From positions 1 to 64,000 of the forward strand of contig NZ_JANIAA010000016.1 in assembly GCF_024505145.1 (NCBI RefSeq): a stretch of DNA of 64,000 nucleotides, read 5' to 3'. Of the stretch, positions 18,701 to 26,943 are shown piece after piece. The position numbers and the translations under genes are program-made. The notes below the pieces were generated by a model that worked only from the letters and a program-made list of their open reading frames with translations, ran no database searches and was not told the origin of the DNA. This DNA is from Streptomyces rugosispiralis. Lineage in GTDB: Bacteria > Actinomycetota > Actinomycetes > Streptomycetales > Streptomycetaceae. Positions within the stretch are counted from its first letter, which is position 1, and the number at the start of each line of letters is the position of its first letter.

Positions 18701-21700
18701 TGAGCGGCACCAACGCGCACACCATCATCGAGCAGGCCCCGGTGTACGACGAGGCGGTGCGGGACGAGGCTCCCGCCGAGGACCACGGCGTCCTTCCCTG
18801 GGTGCTCTCCGGCCGGAGCCCGGAGGCCCTGCGCGCCCAGGCCGAACGGCTGAGGTCGCGTCTGCTGGAGCGCACCGAACTGGGCGCGCTGGATGTGGGC
18901 TACTCGCTGGTGGCGACGCGCTCGGTCCTCGAACACCGTGCGGTGGTCACGGGCGCGGATCGCGCCGAACTGCTCCGGGGGCTCGAGGCCGTCGCGGCCG
19001 GTGAGACCGCCCCGGGAGTGGTTCAGTCCGCCGCGCGTACCTCGGGTTCGACGGCGTTCCTGTTCTCGGGTCAGGGTGCGCAGCGCCTTGGTATGGGGCG
19101 GGAGTTGTATGAGGCGTTCCCGGTGTTCGCCCGTGCGCTGGACGAGGTGTGCGCGCATCTGGATGTGCTGCTGGACCGTCCGCTGAAGGACGTGATGTTC
19201 GCGGCGGAGGGCAGTGCGGACGCCGAACTGCTGGATCAGACGGCGTTCACCCAGCCGGCGCTGTTCGCGGTCGAGGTGGCGCTGTTCCGGCTGCTGTCGG
19301 CGTGGGGCGTGTCCCCGGATGTGGTGATCGGGCATTCGATCGGTGAGATCGCGGCGGCGCATGTGGCGGGGGTGTTCTCGCTGGAGGACGCGTGCGCGCT
19401 GGTGGCCGCTCGTGGCCGGCTGATGCAGGCGCTGCCCGAGGGCGGCGCCATGGTGGCCGTCCAGGCGACCGAGGAGGAGATCGCCACCTCACTCGCCGGG
19501 CGTGCGGCCGAGGTGAGCATCGCGGCGGTCAACGGCCCGACCTCCGTGGTCATCGCCGGTGACGAGGGAGCGGCGCTGGAGATCGCCGGGCAGTGGGCGG
19601 AGCAGGGGCGTAAGACCCGTCGCCTGCGGGTCAGCCACGCGTTCCACTCGCCGCGTATGGACGCGATGCTGGACGACTTCCGCAAGGTCGTCGAGGGCCT
19701 GTCGTTCGCACCGCCCTCGATCGCGCTGGTGTCCAATGTGACGGGCAAGTCGGCGGGCGCGGACGAGGTCTGCTCGCCGGAGTACTGGGTGCGCCATGTG
19801 CGGGAGGCCGTGCGGTTCGCGGACGGAGCACGGACACTCGAGGCGCAGGGTGTGACCACCTTCCTGGAGGTGGGCCCCGACGGTGTGCTCTCGGCGATGA
19901 CCCGGGAGTGCCTGACGGCGGACGCGTCGGCCTCGGTCGTCGTACCGGCGCTGCGCAAGGACCGCCCCGAACCGCAGGCGCTGACGACGGCGCTGGCCGA
20001 ACTCCACGCCCACGGCGTCACCGTCGACTGGGAACGGCTCTTCGCCGGACGCGGCGCGCGGAAGGTCGAACTGCCCACCTATGCCTTCCAGCGACAGCGC
20101 TACTGGCTGGAGGACGCGGGGGGCGCGTCGGGTGGCTCCGCCGCCGCCGACAGCGTGGACGCCCGGTTCTGGGAGGCGGTTGAGCGCGAGGACCTGGAGG
20201 CTCTCGCCGAGACGCTGGAGATTGACGGGGAGGGCTCGCTGAGCGAGTTGCTGCCCGTGCTGTCGTCGTACCGCCGTCAGCAGCGTGACCGGGCCACGGT
20301 GGACGGCTGGCGCTATCGCGTCTCCTGGAAGCCGGTCCCGGACATGGCCACCGGGTCCCTGTCGGGGACCTGGCTGCTGGTGGTGCCGGCCGGACTGGCG
20401 GACAGCGACGTCACCACATCGATCCGCCATGGATTCGAGAAGTACGGCGCCCGAGCGGTACCGGTGCCGGTTGCCGCCGACACGGACCCCGACGGGCTGG
20501 TCCGGGCACTGCTCGGCGCACTCGAGGGTGAGTCCGAGGTCGGCGTGCTGTCGTTGCTCGGCCTGGCCGAGGAGCCCCTCGCCGAGGAGCCGGTGGTCGC
20601 GGCGGGACTCGCGCTGACGCTGCGGCTGGTGCAGGCCCTGGCCGGGCTGGACCTGGGCGTTCGGCTGTGGTGCGCCTCCCGGGGCGCGGTCTCGGTGGGG
20701 CGTTCGGACCGGGTCACCAGCCCGGTGCAGGCGGAGGTGTGGGGCCTCGGCCGGGTCGCGGCCCTGGAGCACCCCCGGATCTGGGGTGGCCTGGTCGATC
20801 TGCCCGAGGTACTCGACGAGCGTGCCGTGGCGCGGCTGGCCGGTGTGCTGTCCGCCGAGGGCGCCGAGGACCAGGCGGCGGTGCGGGGCTCCGGAGTGTT
20901 CGTCCGGCGGCTGGCGCGTGTCGCGTCGTCGGGCGGCGAAGCCTGGCGGCCGACCGGCTCGGTGCTGGTGACCGGTGGTACGGGGGCGTTGGGCGCGCAT
21001 GTGGCCCGTTGGGCGGTGCGCGAGGGCGCGGAGCACGTCGTCCTCACAAGCCGCCGCGGCCTGGCGGCCGACGGTGCGCCCCAGCTCAAGGCGGAGCTCG
21101 AGGCCATGGGCGCGCTGGTCTCGGTGGTCGCGTGTGATGTGGCCGACCGCGAAGCGCTCACCGAGACGCTGGCGGGGATCCCCGAGGAGTTCCCCCTGCG
21201 CGGAGTGGTGCACGCGGCTGGTGTGCTGGACGACGGTGTGCTGGACGGTCTGTCCGTCGACCGGGTCGCCGGGGTGCTCGGCGCGAAGGTGACGGGCGCG
21301 CGGCGGCTGCACGAATTGACGGCACATCTGGATCTCGACGCCTTCGTGCTGTTCTCGTCGTTCGCCGGTGTCATGGGCGGCCCCGGACAGGGCGCCTACG
21401 CGGCGGCCAACGCCCACCTGGACGCGCTCGCGGTGCTGCGCCGTGGTGCCGGACTCGCCGGTACGGCGGTCGCCTGGGGGCCGTGGGCCGAGGCCGGTAT
21501 GGCCGTGGAGGGGCGCGCCGGGGAACGGGTCCACCGCGGCATGGTGGCCGCGATGGACCCGGCGCTGGCCGTGGCGGCGCTCGGTTGGGCCGTCGGCCAT
21601 GACGAGGCGTCCCTCGTCGTCGCGGACATCGACTGGGAGCGCCTGGCCTCGGCACATGCCGCCTCCGGCGGCGCTGCTTTCATCAGCGACATCCCCGAGG

Positions 21701-24700
21701 CGCACAGGCATCTGACCGCGGTCGAGTCCGGTGCCGAGGCGGAGGCCGCCACCTTCGCCCAGAAGCTCGCCGGGCTGTCGGCGACCGAGCGGAACCAGGC
21801 CGTACTGGAACTGGTGCGGGGGCACGCGGCCGCCGTGCTCGGCCATGCCTCGGCGGAGTCGGTCGAGCCCGGCCGGGCCTTCCGCGACCTCGGGTTCGAC
21901 TCCCTCACCGCGGTCGAGCTGCGCAACCGGCTGGACGTCGCGACGGGGCTGCGTCTCCCCGCCACGCTGGTCTTCGACTATCCGAGCGCCGTCGAACTGG
22001 CCGACTACCTGGACGCCGAGGCGTTCGGCACCGCTCAGCCGGCCGTGGCCGCGGCCGAGCCGAGGGCCGTCGCCGTGGACGATGACCCGATCGCGATCGT
22101 GGCGATGAGCTGCCACTTCCCCGGGGATGTCCATACCCCGGAGGAGCTGTGGCGGCTGGTCGCCGAGGGCGGCGACGCCATCGCCGAATTCCCCGCCAAC
22201 CGCGGTTGGGACCTCGACGGGCTGTACGACCCAGACCCCGAGCGGCCCGGCACCTCCTACGCACGCGAGGGCGGCTTCCTCTACGGCGCCCCGGACTTCG
22301 ACGCGGGGTTCTTCGGGATCTCGCCGCGTGAGGCGCTGTCCATGGATCCGCAGCAGCGGCTGCTGCTGGAGACCTCGTGGGAGGCGTTCGAGGGGGCCGG
22401 TATCGCTCCGGAGTCGCTGAGGGGCACCCGGGCGGGTGTGTTCGTCGGAACGAACGGCCAGGACTACGCCGGGTTGTGGCTGGACGAGCAGGGTGACCTC
22501 GAAGGTCACCTGGGCACGGGCAGTGCGGCCAGCGTGGCGTCGGGGCGCATCTCCTACACCTTCGGTCTCGAGGGCCCCGCGGTCACGGTGGACACGGCCT
22601 GCTCCTCGTCGCTGGTGGCGCTGCACATGGCCATGCAGGCGCTGCGTCAGGGCGAGTGCGACCTGGCGCTGGCCGGTGGTGTGTCGGTGATGTCGACGCC
22701 GGGCTCGTTCGTGGAGTTCAGCCGTCAGCGTGGACTCGCCCCCGACGGTCGGTGCAAGCCGTTCTCCGACGGGGCGGACGGCACCGGGTGGGGCGAGGGT
22801 GTCGGCATGCTGCTCGTGGAGCGGCTGTCGGACGCCCGCCGCAACGGCCACCCGGTGCTGGCGGTGGTGCGTGGCAGTGCCATCAACCAGGACGGTGCCT
22901 CGAACGGTCTGACGGCGCCGAACGGTCCCTCGCAGCAGCGGGTGATCCGTCAGGCGCTGGCCAGTGCGGGGTTGTCGGCGTCCGAGGTGGACGCGGTGGA
23001 GGCGCACGGTACGGGTACGACGCTGGGTGACCCGATCGAGGCGCAGGCGCTGCTGGCGACGTACGGCCAGGGCCGGCCGCAGGGAAGTCCGCTGTGGCTG
23101 GGGGCCATCAAGTCGAACATCGGTCATACGCAGGCCGCCGCGGGTGTGGCGGGTGTGATCAAGATGGTGATGGCGATGCGGCACGGCGTGCTGCCGAAGA
23201 CGCTGCATGTGGACGAGCCGTCGCGGCAGGTGGACTGGTCGGCGGGTGAGGTGCGGCTGCTGACCGAGACCACCGCGTGGCCGGAGACCGACCGACCCCG
23301 CCGGGCGGGCATCTCCTCGTTCGGGCTGAGCGGCACCAACGCGCACACCATCATCGAACAGGCCCCCGCCGTCGAGGAGTCCGAGGTCTCGGACACCGCG
23401 ACCCCCGGAACGGCCGAGCCGATGGACGTGGTGCCGTGGCTGGTCTCCGGGAAGACCCCGGAGGCGCTGCGGGCGCAGGCCGAACGGCTGCACGCGCATG
23501 TGGCGGGCCGGGCCGACCTCGGGGCGCTGGACGTGGGGTACGCGCTGGCGAGCCGCTCGGTGTTCGAGCACCGGGCCGTGCTGGTCGGCGAGGACCGGGA
23601 AGCCCTGCTGCGCGGTCTCGAGGCCGTGGCCGGGCGCGGGATCGCTTCCGGAGTCGTCCAGGGGCAGGCCGTACCGGGTGGTAAGACGGCGTTCCTGTTC
23701 TCGGGTCAGGGCGCCCAGCGCCTGGGCATGGGGCGGGAGTTGTACGACGCCTTCCCGGTGTTCGCCCGTGCCCTGGACGAGGTGTGCGCGCACCTGGACG
23801 TGCTGCTTGACCGGCCGCTGCGCGAGGTGTTGTTCGCGGCCGAGGGCAGTGCGGACGCCGAGCTGCTGGACCAGACGGCGTTCACCCAGCCCGCGCTGTT
23901 CGCGGTCGAGGTGGCGCTGTTCCGGCTGCTGGAGCACTTCGGCGTCACCCCGGATGTGGTGATCGGCCACTCCATCGGTGAGATCGCGGCCGCGCATGTG
24001 GCCGGGGTGTTCTCGCTGGAGGACGCGTGCAAGCTGATCGCGGCGCGCGGCCGGCTGATGCAGGCGCTGCCCGAGGGCGGCGCGATGGTCGCCATCCAGG
24101 CATCAGAGGAGGAGGTCGCCGCCTCACTCGCCGGCCGCGAGCACGAGATCAGCATCGCGGCGGTCAACGGCCCGTCGGCAGTGGTGATCGCCGGCCAAGC
24201 GGCCGGGGTCCAGGAGGTGGCGGACACATGGACGGCGAAGGGCGCAAAGACTAGGCGTTTGCGGGTCTCTCATGCGTTTCACTCTTGCCTCATGGACAGT
24301 ATGTTGGACGCGTTCGGCCACGTGGTCCGTGAGGTCTCTTTTGAACCACCGACCATGGCGCTGGTGTCCAATGTCACCGGTGGGCCGGTATCGGAAGCAG
24401 AGACGTGTTCTCCGGATTATTGGGTTCGGCATGTGCGTGAGGCGGTTCGGTTCGCGGATGGGGTACGTTCGCTCAAGGCGTTGGGTGTGACCAGGTTCTT
24501 GGAAGTGGGTCCCGATGGTGTGCTCACCGCGATGGCACAGGACTGCCTCGCGGAAAGTGCCGAAGACACTTCAGCGGCAATGCTGGTACCTGTGCTGCGC
24601 AAGCAGCGTCCCGAAGCGGGGGCGTTGGTGACGGCGCTGGCCGAATTGCATGCGCACGGTGGCACGGTGAACTGGGAATCGGTATTCGCGGACCGCGGTG

Positions 24701-26943
24701 CCGGCCATGTGCAGTTGCCCACATACGCGTTCCAGCGCGAGCGGTTCTGGCCGGAGACGTCCGCGGCCGGTGGCGGCCGGGATGCCGGTTCGACCGCCGC
24801 GGATTCGGTGGACGCGCGATTCTGGGAAGCGGTCGAGCGCGAGGATCTCGAAGCGCTTGCCGAGGCGCTCGACGTCGATGGCAATGCCCCGCTGAGTACG
24901 GTCCTGCCCGCGCTGTCCGCGTATCACCGGAGCAACCGCGAGCAGTCGACGATCGACGGCTGGCGCTACCGGGTGTCCTGGAAGCCGGTCGCGGACGTGA
25001 CCGGTGGGTCGTTGTCGGGGACGTGGCTGGCGGTGGTTCCGGCGTCGCGCGCCGAGGACGAGCTGGTGGCCGGTGTTGTCTCCGGGCTCGAACGGCATGG
25101 CGCGGATGTGGTGTCGCTGGTGGTGGATGAGCACCACCTGGACGCCGAGGTCCTGGGGAAGCGGCTGCGTGAGGTGATCGCGGACGTGCCCGAGCTGGGT
25201 GGTGTGCTGTCGCTGCTCGCCCTGGACGAGGAGCCTTGCCCGGAACACCCCGCGCTGTCCGGCGGCTTCGCCTCCACGCTGACGCTGGTGCAGGCGTTGG
25301 TGGAGGTGGGCGCCGGGGCCCCGCTGTGGTGTGCCTCGCGGGGCGCGGTGTCGGTGGGGCGTTCGGACCGGCTCGCCGGTGTGACGCAGTCGCAGGTGTG
25401 GGGTCTGGGCCGGGTCGTGGGGCTGGAGCACGCCGAGGTCTGGGGTGGTCTGGTCGATCTGCCCGAGGTGCTGGACGAGCGGGCCGCGGGCCGGTTGGTG
25501 GGTGTGCTGTCCGCCGGGAGCGATGAGGACCAGATCGCCGTGCGCGGTTCCGGGGTGTTCGTCCGGCGCCTGGTGCGGGCCGGGGCCGGGGCCGGTGAGG
25601 GTGCGGAGCGGTCGTGGCGAGCCGGTGGTTCGGTGCTGGTGACCGGTGGTACGGGCGCGCTGGGTTCCCGGATCGCGCGGTGGGCGGCGGGCCAGGGGGC
25701 CGAGCATCTGGTGCTGACCAGCCGCCGGGGCCTCGAGGCGCCGGGCGCGCCCGAGCTGCGTGCGGAGCTCGAGACGCTGGGCGCCCGGGTGACCGTGGCG
25801 GCCTGTGACGTGGCCGACCGTGAGCAACTGGCCGCGGTGCTGGACGCCGTTCCGGAGGAGTTCCCGCTGCGGGCCGTCTTCCACGCGGCGGGTGTGGAGC
25901 AGGCTGCCGAGCTGGCCGGGATGGGTCTGGCGGACGCGGCGTCGGTGGTGTCGGGGAAGGCGGCGGGAGCCGGCCATCTGGACGCGCTGCTGGGCGACCG
26001 TGAACTCGACGCCTTCGTGGTCTTCTCCTCGATCGCCGGTGTGTGGGGCAGTGGTGGCCAGGCCGCGTACGGTGCGGCCAACGCCTACCTGGACGCGCTG
26101 GTGGAGGACCGCCGCGCCCGTGGTCTCGCCGGTACCGCCGTGGCCTGGGGTCCCTGGGCCGAGGGCGGTATGGCGGCCGGCGACGGCGGCGACCAGCTGG
26201 CGCGTCGTGGCCTGCCCGCGATGGCGCCCGGTCTGGCGATCGCCGCGCTGCAGGGGGCGGTCGCGGGTGACGACGGTGTGGTGACGGTCGCCGACGTGGA
26301 CTGGGAGCGGTTCGCCCCCGCGTTCACGATCGGACGGCCCAGCCCGCTCCTCGGCGAACTGCCCGAGGTCGTATCGGCCCTGGAGCAGGCCCGTGCCGCG
26401 GAGGAGGCCCATGCCGAGGGCGGATCGCGGCTGCGGGAACGGCTTCTCGGGCTGGCTCCGGGCGAGCGGGAGCGCGCCGTCCTCGACCTGGTACGCGGTC
26501 ACGCGGCCGCGGTTCTCGGATTCTCCGGTATGGAGGGCGTGGAATCCGACCGCGCCTTCAAGGAATTGGGATTCGACTCGCTCACGGCGGTAGAATTCCG
26601 AAACCGGCTGAACGCGGACACCGGACTCCGGCTGCCGACCACGCTGGTCTTCGACTATCCCAACGCAAGGACTCTCGCAGAACACGTACGAGCGGGCGTA
26701 CTGCCCGACGAAGGGACTTCCGCCACTCCGCTGATCGCGGATCTGGAAAAACTCGAGGCATCACTCTCCACGGCTGAGCCGGACAATGCCGAGCGAATGG
26801 CCATCGCATCCCGACTCCAGATGCTCCTCGCCAAGCTGAACGGTGGCGAGGGCGGAGCGACGGGCGCTGAGAACATTACGCAGCGGCTTGACGACGCGTC
26901 GGACGACGACCTCTTCGATTTCATCGAAAATGAGCTCAGCTAA
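12688..26943 (+). CDS. PKS-3: trimodular polyketide synthase (W3-W5)
   Basis: This 4751-residue protein adds three malonyl units, each reduced to a hydroxyl. The start at ATG 12688 is chosen because it has a GGAG site and gives a complete coiled-coil docking helix (SSERVVEALRASLRENDRLK). An in-frame ATG at 12616 is possible but less likely. The three modules are each KS-AT-KR-ACP: W3 (KS Cys 205, AT Ser 668, KR Tyr 1362, ACP Ser 1531), W4 (1763, 2217, 2904, 3072) and W5 (3305, 3762, 4461, 4631). All ATs carry HAFH. The KRs alternate A, B, A. The C-terminus (LEKLEASL ... DDDLFDFIENELS) is a class 1 docking region that faces PKS-4. The W5 AT contains a block of divergent sequence and codon use. 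Confidence 0.97.
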   Translation: MATSSERVVEALRASLRENDRLKLQNQRLVEASREPIAIVGMSCRFPGGVRTPEQLWQLLVDGADVISGFPTNRGWDVEGLYHPDPDNPGTSYAREGGFLYDADEFDPQFFGISPREAVATDPQQRLVLEASWEAFERTGIDPSSLRGKPVGVFVGTNGQDYSSHLYETGALEGYLTGSAVSVMSGRISYTFGLEGPAVSVDTACSASLVALHMAMQALRQGECELALAGGVSVMTTPSLFVDFSRQRGLAPDGRCKAFSDGADGTGWGEGVGMLLVERLSDARKNGHPVLAVVRGSAINQDGASNGLTAPNGPSQRRVIRQALANAGLSTADVDAVEAHGTGTTLGDPIEAQALLATYGQGRPEGRPLWLGALKSNIGHTQAAAGVAGVIKMVMAMRHGVLPKTLHVDEPSRQVDWSAGEVRLLTEATAWPETDRPRRAGISSFGVSGTNAHTIIEQAPEADRDGQDGQPGTMAPGAERAKRSVALPWLLSGKSAEALAAQAGRLHTQLSAQPDSALTDVGFSLATTRSAFEHRAALVAGDRDEFLRGLKALATGENVAQAIQGTARVEDTLAFLFSGQGAQRLGMGRELYEAFPVFAQALDEVCAHLDVVLERPLKDVMFAAEGSADAGLLDQTAFTQPALFAIEVALFRLLEHFGVTPDVLIGHSVGEIAAAHVAGVFSLADACALIAARGRLMQALPEGGAMVAVQASEEEIAASLAGRAAEVSIAAVNGPTSVVIAGDEAAVLEIAAQWAEQGRKTRRLKVSHAFHSPRMDAMLDDFRKVVEGLSFAAPSIDLVSNVTGGVASDAEVCSPEYWVRHVRAAVRFLDGVRALEGQGVTTLLEVGPDGVLSAMAQDCLSERSEAASAPVIVPGLRKDRSEVVALTTALARLHVHGSVVEWTSAFDGLGARRVDLPTYAFQRRRYWAEKSDEAGADLGIRHEVDARFWQAVEREDLESLARTLDFEDEASLGAVLPALSAYWRSSRDQSTIDGWRYRVSWKPLPDVAEGSLSGTWLVVVPASRAEDELVPGVVAGLERHGAGVVSLVLDERDLDGGVLAGRLREVVGQTPELGGVLSLLALDEEPNSEYPALSGGYAQSLVLAQAMVEADVPARLWCGTRGAVSVGRWDRLTGAAQSQIWGLGRVVALEHSAVWGGLVDLPESLDERGAARLAGVLSAGDGEDQLAVRGSGVFARRLVRADAGVGAERPWRARGTVLVTGGTGALGGQVAGWLARGGAGHLVLTSRRGLDAPGAAELRDELEALGARVTVVACDAADRDALAAVLADIPEEFPLSAVFHAAGVEQAAELLGMSLADAAAVVSGKAAGAAHLDELLGDRELDAFVVFSSIAGVWGSGAQAAYSAANAYLDALVEDRRARGLAGTAVAWGPWAEGGMAAAEGAGRELARRGLRVMAPELAIAALQGAIAGDDGAVTVADMDWERFAPSFTLGRPSPLLGDLPEVAKVLEAAGASGGADASSGLRERLAGLTEAETDRALLDLVRGHVAAVLGFAGGETVDAERAFKELGFDSLTAVELRNRLNAETGLALSATLVFDYPNASILADHLRAEVLGTRGAVAAPVPVAARVDDDPIAIVGMSCRFPGGVHSPEDLWDLVVGGSDAISEFPSNRGWDVDGMYDPDPERSGTFYSREGGFLHEAGEFDAAFFGISPREALAIDPQQRLLLETSWEVFERAGIAPTSVRGNQIGVFVGAATSGYGSGGGELAEELEGQLLTGNSTSVVSGRISYTLGLEGPAMTMDSACSSSLVALHQAAQALRQGECDMALAGGVTVLATPAAFVEFSRQRGLAPDGRCKPFADAADGTGWSEGVGMLLVERLSDAERNGHQVLAIVRGSAINQDGASNGLTAPNGPSQQRVIRQALANARLSAAEVDTVEAHGTGTMLGDPIEAQALLATYGQERPEGRPLWLGALKSNIGHTQAAAGVAGIIKMVMAMRHGVLPKTLHVDEPSRQVDWSAGEVRLLTEAIEWPETGQPRRAGVSAFGVSGTNAHTIIEQAPVYDEAVRDEAPAEDHGVLPWVLSGRSPEALRAQAERLRSRLLERTELGALDVGYSLVATRSVLEHRAVVTGADRAELLRGLEAVAAGETAPGVVQSAARTSGSTAFLFSGQGAQRLGMGRELYEAFPVFARALDEVCAHLDVLLDRPLKDVMFAAEGSADAELLDQTAFTQPALFAVEVALFRLLSAWGVSPDVVIGHSIGEIAAAHVAGVFSLEDACALVAARGRLMQALPEGGAMVAVQATEEEIATSLAGRAAEVSIAAVNGPTSVVIAGDEGAALEIAGQWAEQGRKTRRLRVSHAFHSPRMDAMLDDFRKVVEGLSFAPPSIALVSNVTGKSAGADEVCSPEYWVRHVREAVRFADGARTLEAQGVTTFLEVGPDGVLSAMTRECLTADASASVVVPALRKDRPEPQALTTALAELHAHGVTVDWERLFAGRGARKVELPTYAFQRQRYWLEDAGGASGGSAAADSVDARFWEAVEREDLEALAETLEIDGEGSLSELLPVLSSYRRQQRDRATVDGWRYRVSWKPVPDMATGSLSGTWLLVVPAGLADSDVTTSIRHGFEKYGARAVPVPVAADTDPDGLVRALLGALEGESEVGVLSLLGLAEEPLAEEPVVAAGLALTLRLVQALAGLDLGVRLWCASRGAVSVGRSDRVTSPVQAEVWGLGRVAALEHPRIWGGLVDLPEVLDERAVARLAGVLSAEGAEDQAAVRGSGVFVRRLARVASSGGEAWRPTGSVLVTGGTGALGAHVARWAVREGAEHVVLTSRRGLAADGAPQLKAELEAMGALVSVVACDVADREALTETLAGIPEEFPLRGVVHAAGVLDDGVLDGLSVDRVAGVLGAKVTGARRLHELTAHLDLDAFVLFSSFAGVMGGPGQGAYAAANAHLDALAVLRRGAGLAGTAVAWGPWAEAGMAVEGRAGERVHRGMVAAMDPALAVAALGWAVGHDEASLVVADIDWERLASAHAASGGAAFISDIPEAHRHLTAVESGAEAEAATFAQKLAGLSATERNQAVLELVRGHAAAVLGHASAESVEPGRAFRDLGFDSLTAVELRNRLDVATGLRLPATLVFDYPSAVELADYLDAEAFGTAQPAVAAAEPRAVAVDDDPIAIVAMSCHFPGDVHTPEELWRLVAEGGDAIAEFPANRGWDLDGLYDPDPERPGTSYAREGGFLYGAPDFDAGFFGISPREALSMDPQQRLLLETSWEAFEGAGIAPESLRGTRAGVFVGTNGQDYAGLWLDEQGDLEGHLGTGSAASVASGRISYTFGLEGPAVTVDTACSSSLVALHMAMQALRQGECDLALAGGVSVMSTPGSFVEFSRQRGLAPDGRCKPFSDGADGTGWGEGVGMLLVERLSDARRNGHPVLAVVRGSAINQDGASNGLTAPNGPSQQRVIRQALASAGLSASEVDAVEAHGTGTTLGDPIEAQALLATYGQGRPQGSPLWLGAIKSNIGHTQAAAGVAGVIKMVMAMRHGVLPKTLHVDEPSRQVDWSAGEVRLLTETTAWPETDRPRRAGISSFGLSGTNAHTIIEQAPAVEESEVSDTATPGTAEPMDVVPWLVSGKTPEALRAQAERLHAHVAGRADLGALDVGYALASRSVFEHRAVLVGEDREALLRGLEAVAGRGIASGVVQGQAVPGGKTAFLFSGQGAQRLGMGRELYDAFPVFARALDEVCAHLDVLLDRPLREVLFAAEGSADAELLDQTAFTQPALFAVEVALFRLLEHFGVTPDVVIGHSIGEIAAAHVAGVFSLEDACKLIAARGRLMQALPEGGAMVAIQASEEEVAASLAGREHEISIAAVNGPSAVVIAGQAAGVQEVADTWTAKGAKTRRLRVSHAFHSCLMDSMLDAFGHVVREVSFEPPTMALVSNVTGGPVSEAETCSPDYWVRHVREAVRFADGVRSLKALGVTRFLEVGPDGVLTAMAQDCLAESAEDTSAAMLVPVLRKQRPEAGALVTALAELHAHGGTVNWESVFADRGAGHVQLPTYAFQRERFWPETSAAGGGRDAGSTAADSVDARFWEAVEREDLEALAEALDVDGNAPLSTVLPALSAYHRSNREQSTIDGWRYRVSWKPVADVTGGSLSGTWLAVVPASRAEDELVAGVVSGLERHGADVVSLVVDEHHLDAEVLGKRLREVIADVPELGGVLSLLALDEEPCPEHPALSGGFASTLTLVQALVEVGAGAPLWCASRGAVSVGRSDRLAGVTQSQVWGLGRVVGLEHAEVWGGLVDLPEVLDERAAGRLVGVLSAGSDEDQIAVRGSGVFVRRLVRAGAGAGEGAERSWRAGGSVLVTGGTGALGSRIARWAAGQGAEHLVLTSRRGLEAPGAPELRAELETLGARVTVAACDVADREQLAAVLDAVPEEFPLRAVFHAAGVEQAAELAGMGLADAASVVSGKAAGAGHLDALLGDRELDAFVVFSSIAGVWGSGGQAAYGAANAYLDALVEDRRARGLAGTAVAWGPWAEGGMAAGDGGDQLARRGLPAMAPGLAIAALQGAVAGDDGVVTVADVDWERFAPAFTIGRPSPLLGELPEVVSALEQARAAEEAHAEGGSRLRERLLGLAPGERERAVLDLVRGHAAAVLGFSGMEGVESDRAFKELGFDSLTAVEFRNRLNADTGLRLPTTLVFDYPNARTLAEHVRAGVLPDEGTSATPLIADLEKLEASLSTAEPDNAERMAIASRLQMLLAKLNGGEGGATGAENITQRLDDASDDDLFDFIENELS
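12790..17400 (+). other. Module W3: KS-AT(malonyl)-KR(A)-ACP
   Basis: The KS Cys is at 13300-13302 in DTACSASL (the common form is CSSSL). The AT has Ser at 14689-14691 and HAFH at 14989-15000, so it is malonyl-type. The dimerization element begins near 15517. The KR binds NADPH near 16330 and has Tyr at 16771-16773. It lacks LDD and has Trp at 16747-16749, exactly eight residues before the Tyr, which is the A-type signature (L-configured hydroxyl). The ACP serine is at 17278-17280. Confidence 0.93.
15715..15830 (+). repeat. 116-base exact repeat in KR structural subdomain, copy 1 of 2
   Basis: This stretch is identical, base for base, to 34683-34798 in module W7. It encodes the strand-rich region after the dimerization element (GTWLVVVPASRAEDELVPG). 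Both copies sit in A-type KR modules. A third, less exact copy lies near 54862-54960 in W11, also A-type. Confidence 0.9.
17458..22025 (+). other. Module W4: KS-AT(malonyl)-KR(B)-ACP
   Basis: The KS Cys is at 17974-17976, in a slightly altered context (MDSACSSSL instead of VDTACSSSL). The AT has Ser at 19336-19338 and HAFH at 19636-19647, so it is malonyl-type. It shares the unusual LLSAWGVSPDVV segment only with the W12 AT. The KR has LDD near 21226-21234 and Tyr at 21397-21399, so it is B-type. The ACP serine is at 21901-21903. The predicted unit is CHOH-CH2 with a D-hydroxyl. Confidence 0.93.
19111..19220 (+). repeat. 110-base exact repeat in malonyl-AT, copy 1 of 2
   Basis: This stretch is identical to 58269-58378 in W12. 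The flanks are also near-identical, including the later segment coding TGKSAGADEVCSPEYW (near 19739-19786 here and 58897-58944 in W12). Confidence 0.88.
22084..26705 (+). other. Module W5: KS-AT(malonyl, chimeric)-KR(A)-ACP
   Basis: The KS Cys is at 22600-22602. Its first motif reads MSCHFPGD instead of MSCRFPGG. The AT has Ser at 23971-23973 and HAFH at 24271-24282, so it is malonyl-type, but its second half (about 24140-24860) is divergent in protein sequence and codon choice. The KR has Trp at 26044-26046 and Tyr at 26068-26070 without LDD, so it is A-type. The ACP serine is at 26578-26580. The predicted unit is CHOH-CH2 with an L-hydroxyl. Confidence 0.92.
24140..24860 (+). other. Divergent patch inside the W5 acyltransferase
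   Basis: Within an otherwise standard AT, residues such as QAAGVQEVADTWTAKGAKT and SCLMDSMLDAF replace the form shared by all other malonyl ATs here (EIAGQWAEQGRKT, SPRMDAMLDDF). Codons rare elsewhere in the window cluster here: ACT AGG, CGT TTG, TCT CAT, TTT CAC TCT, ATG TTG. Downstream of about 24870 the sequence returns to the window norm. The reading frame and catalytic motifs are intact. This looks like a recombined segment from a related PKS. Confidence 0.7.
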
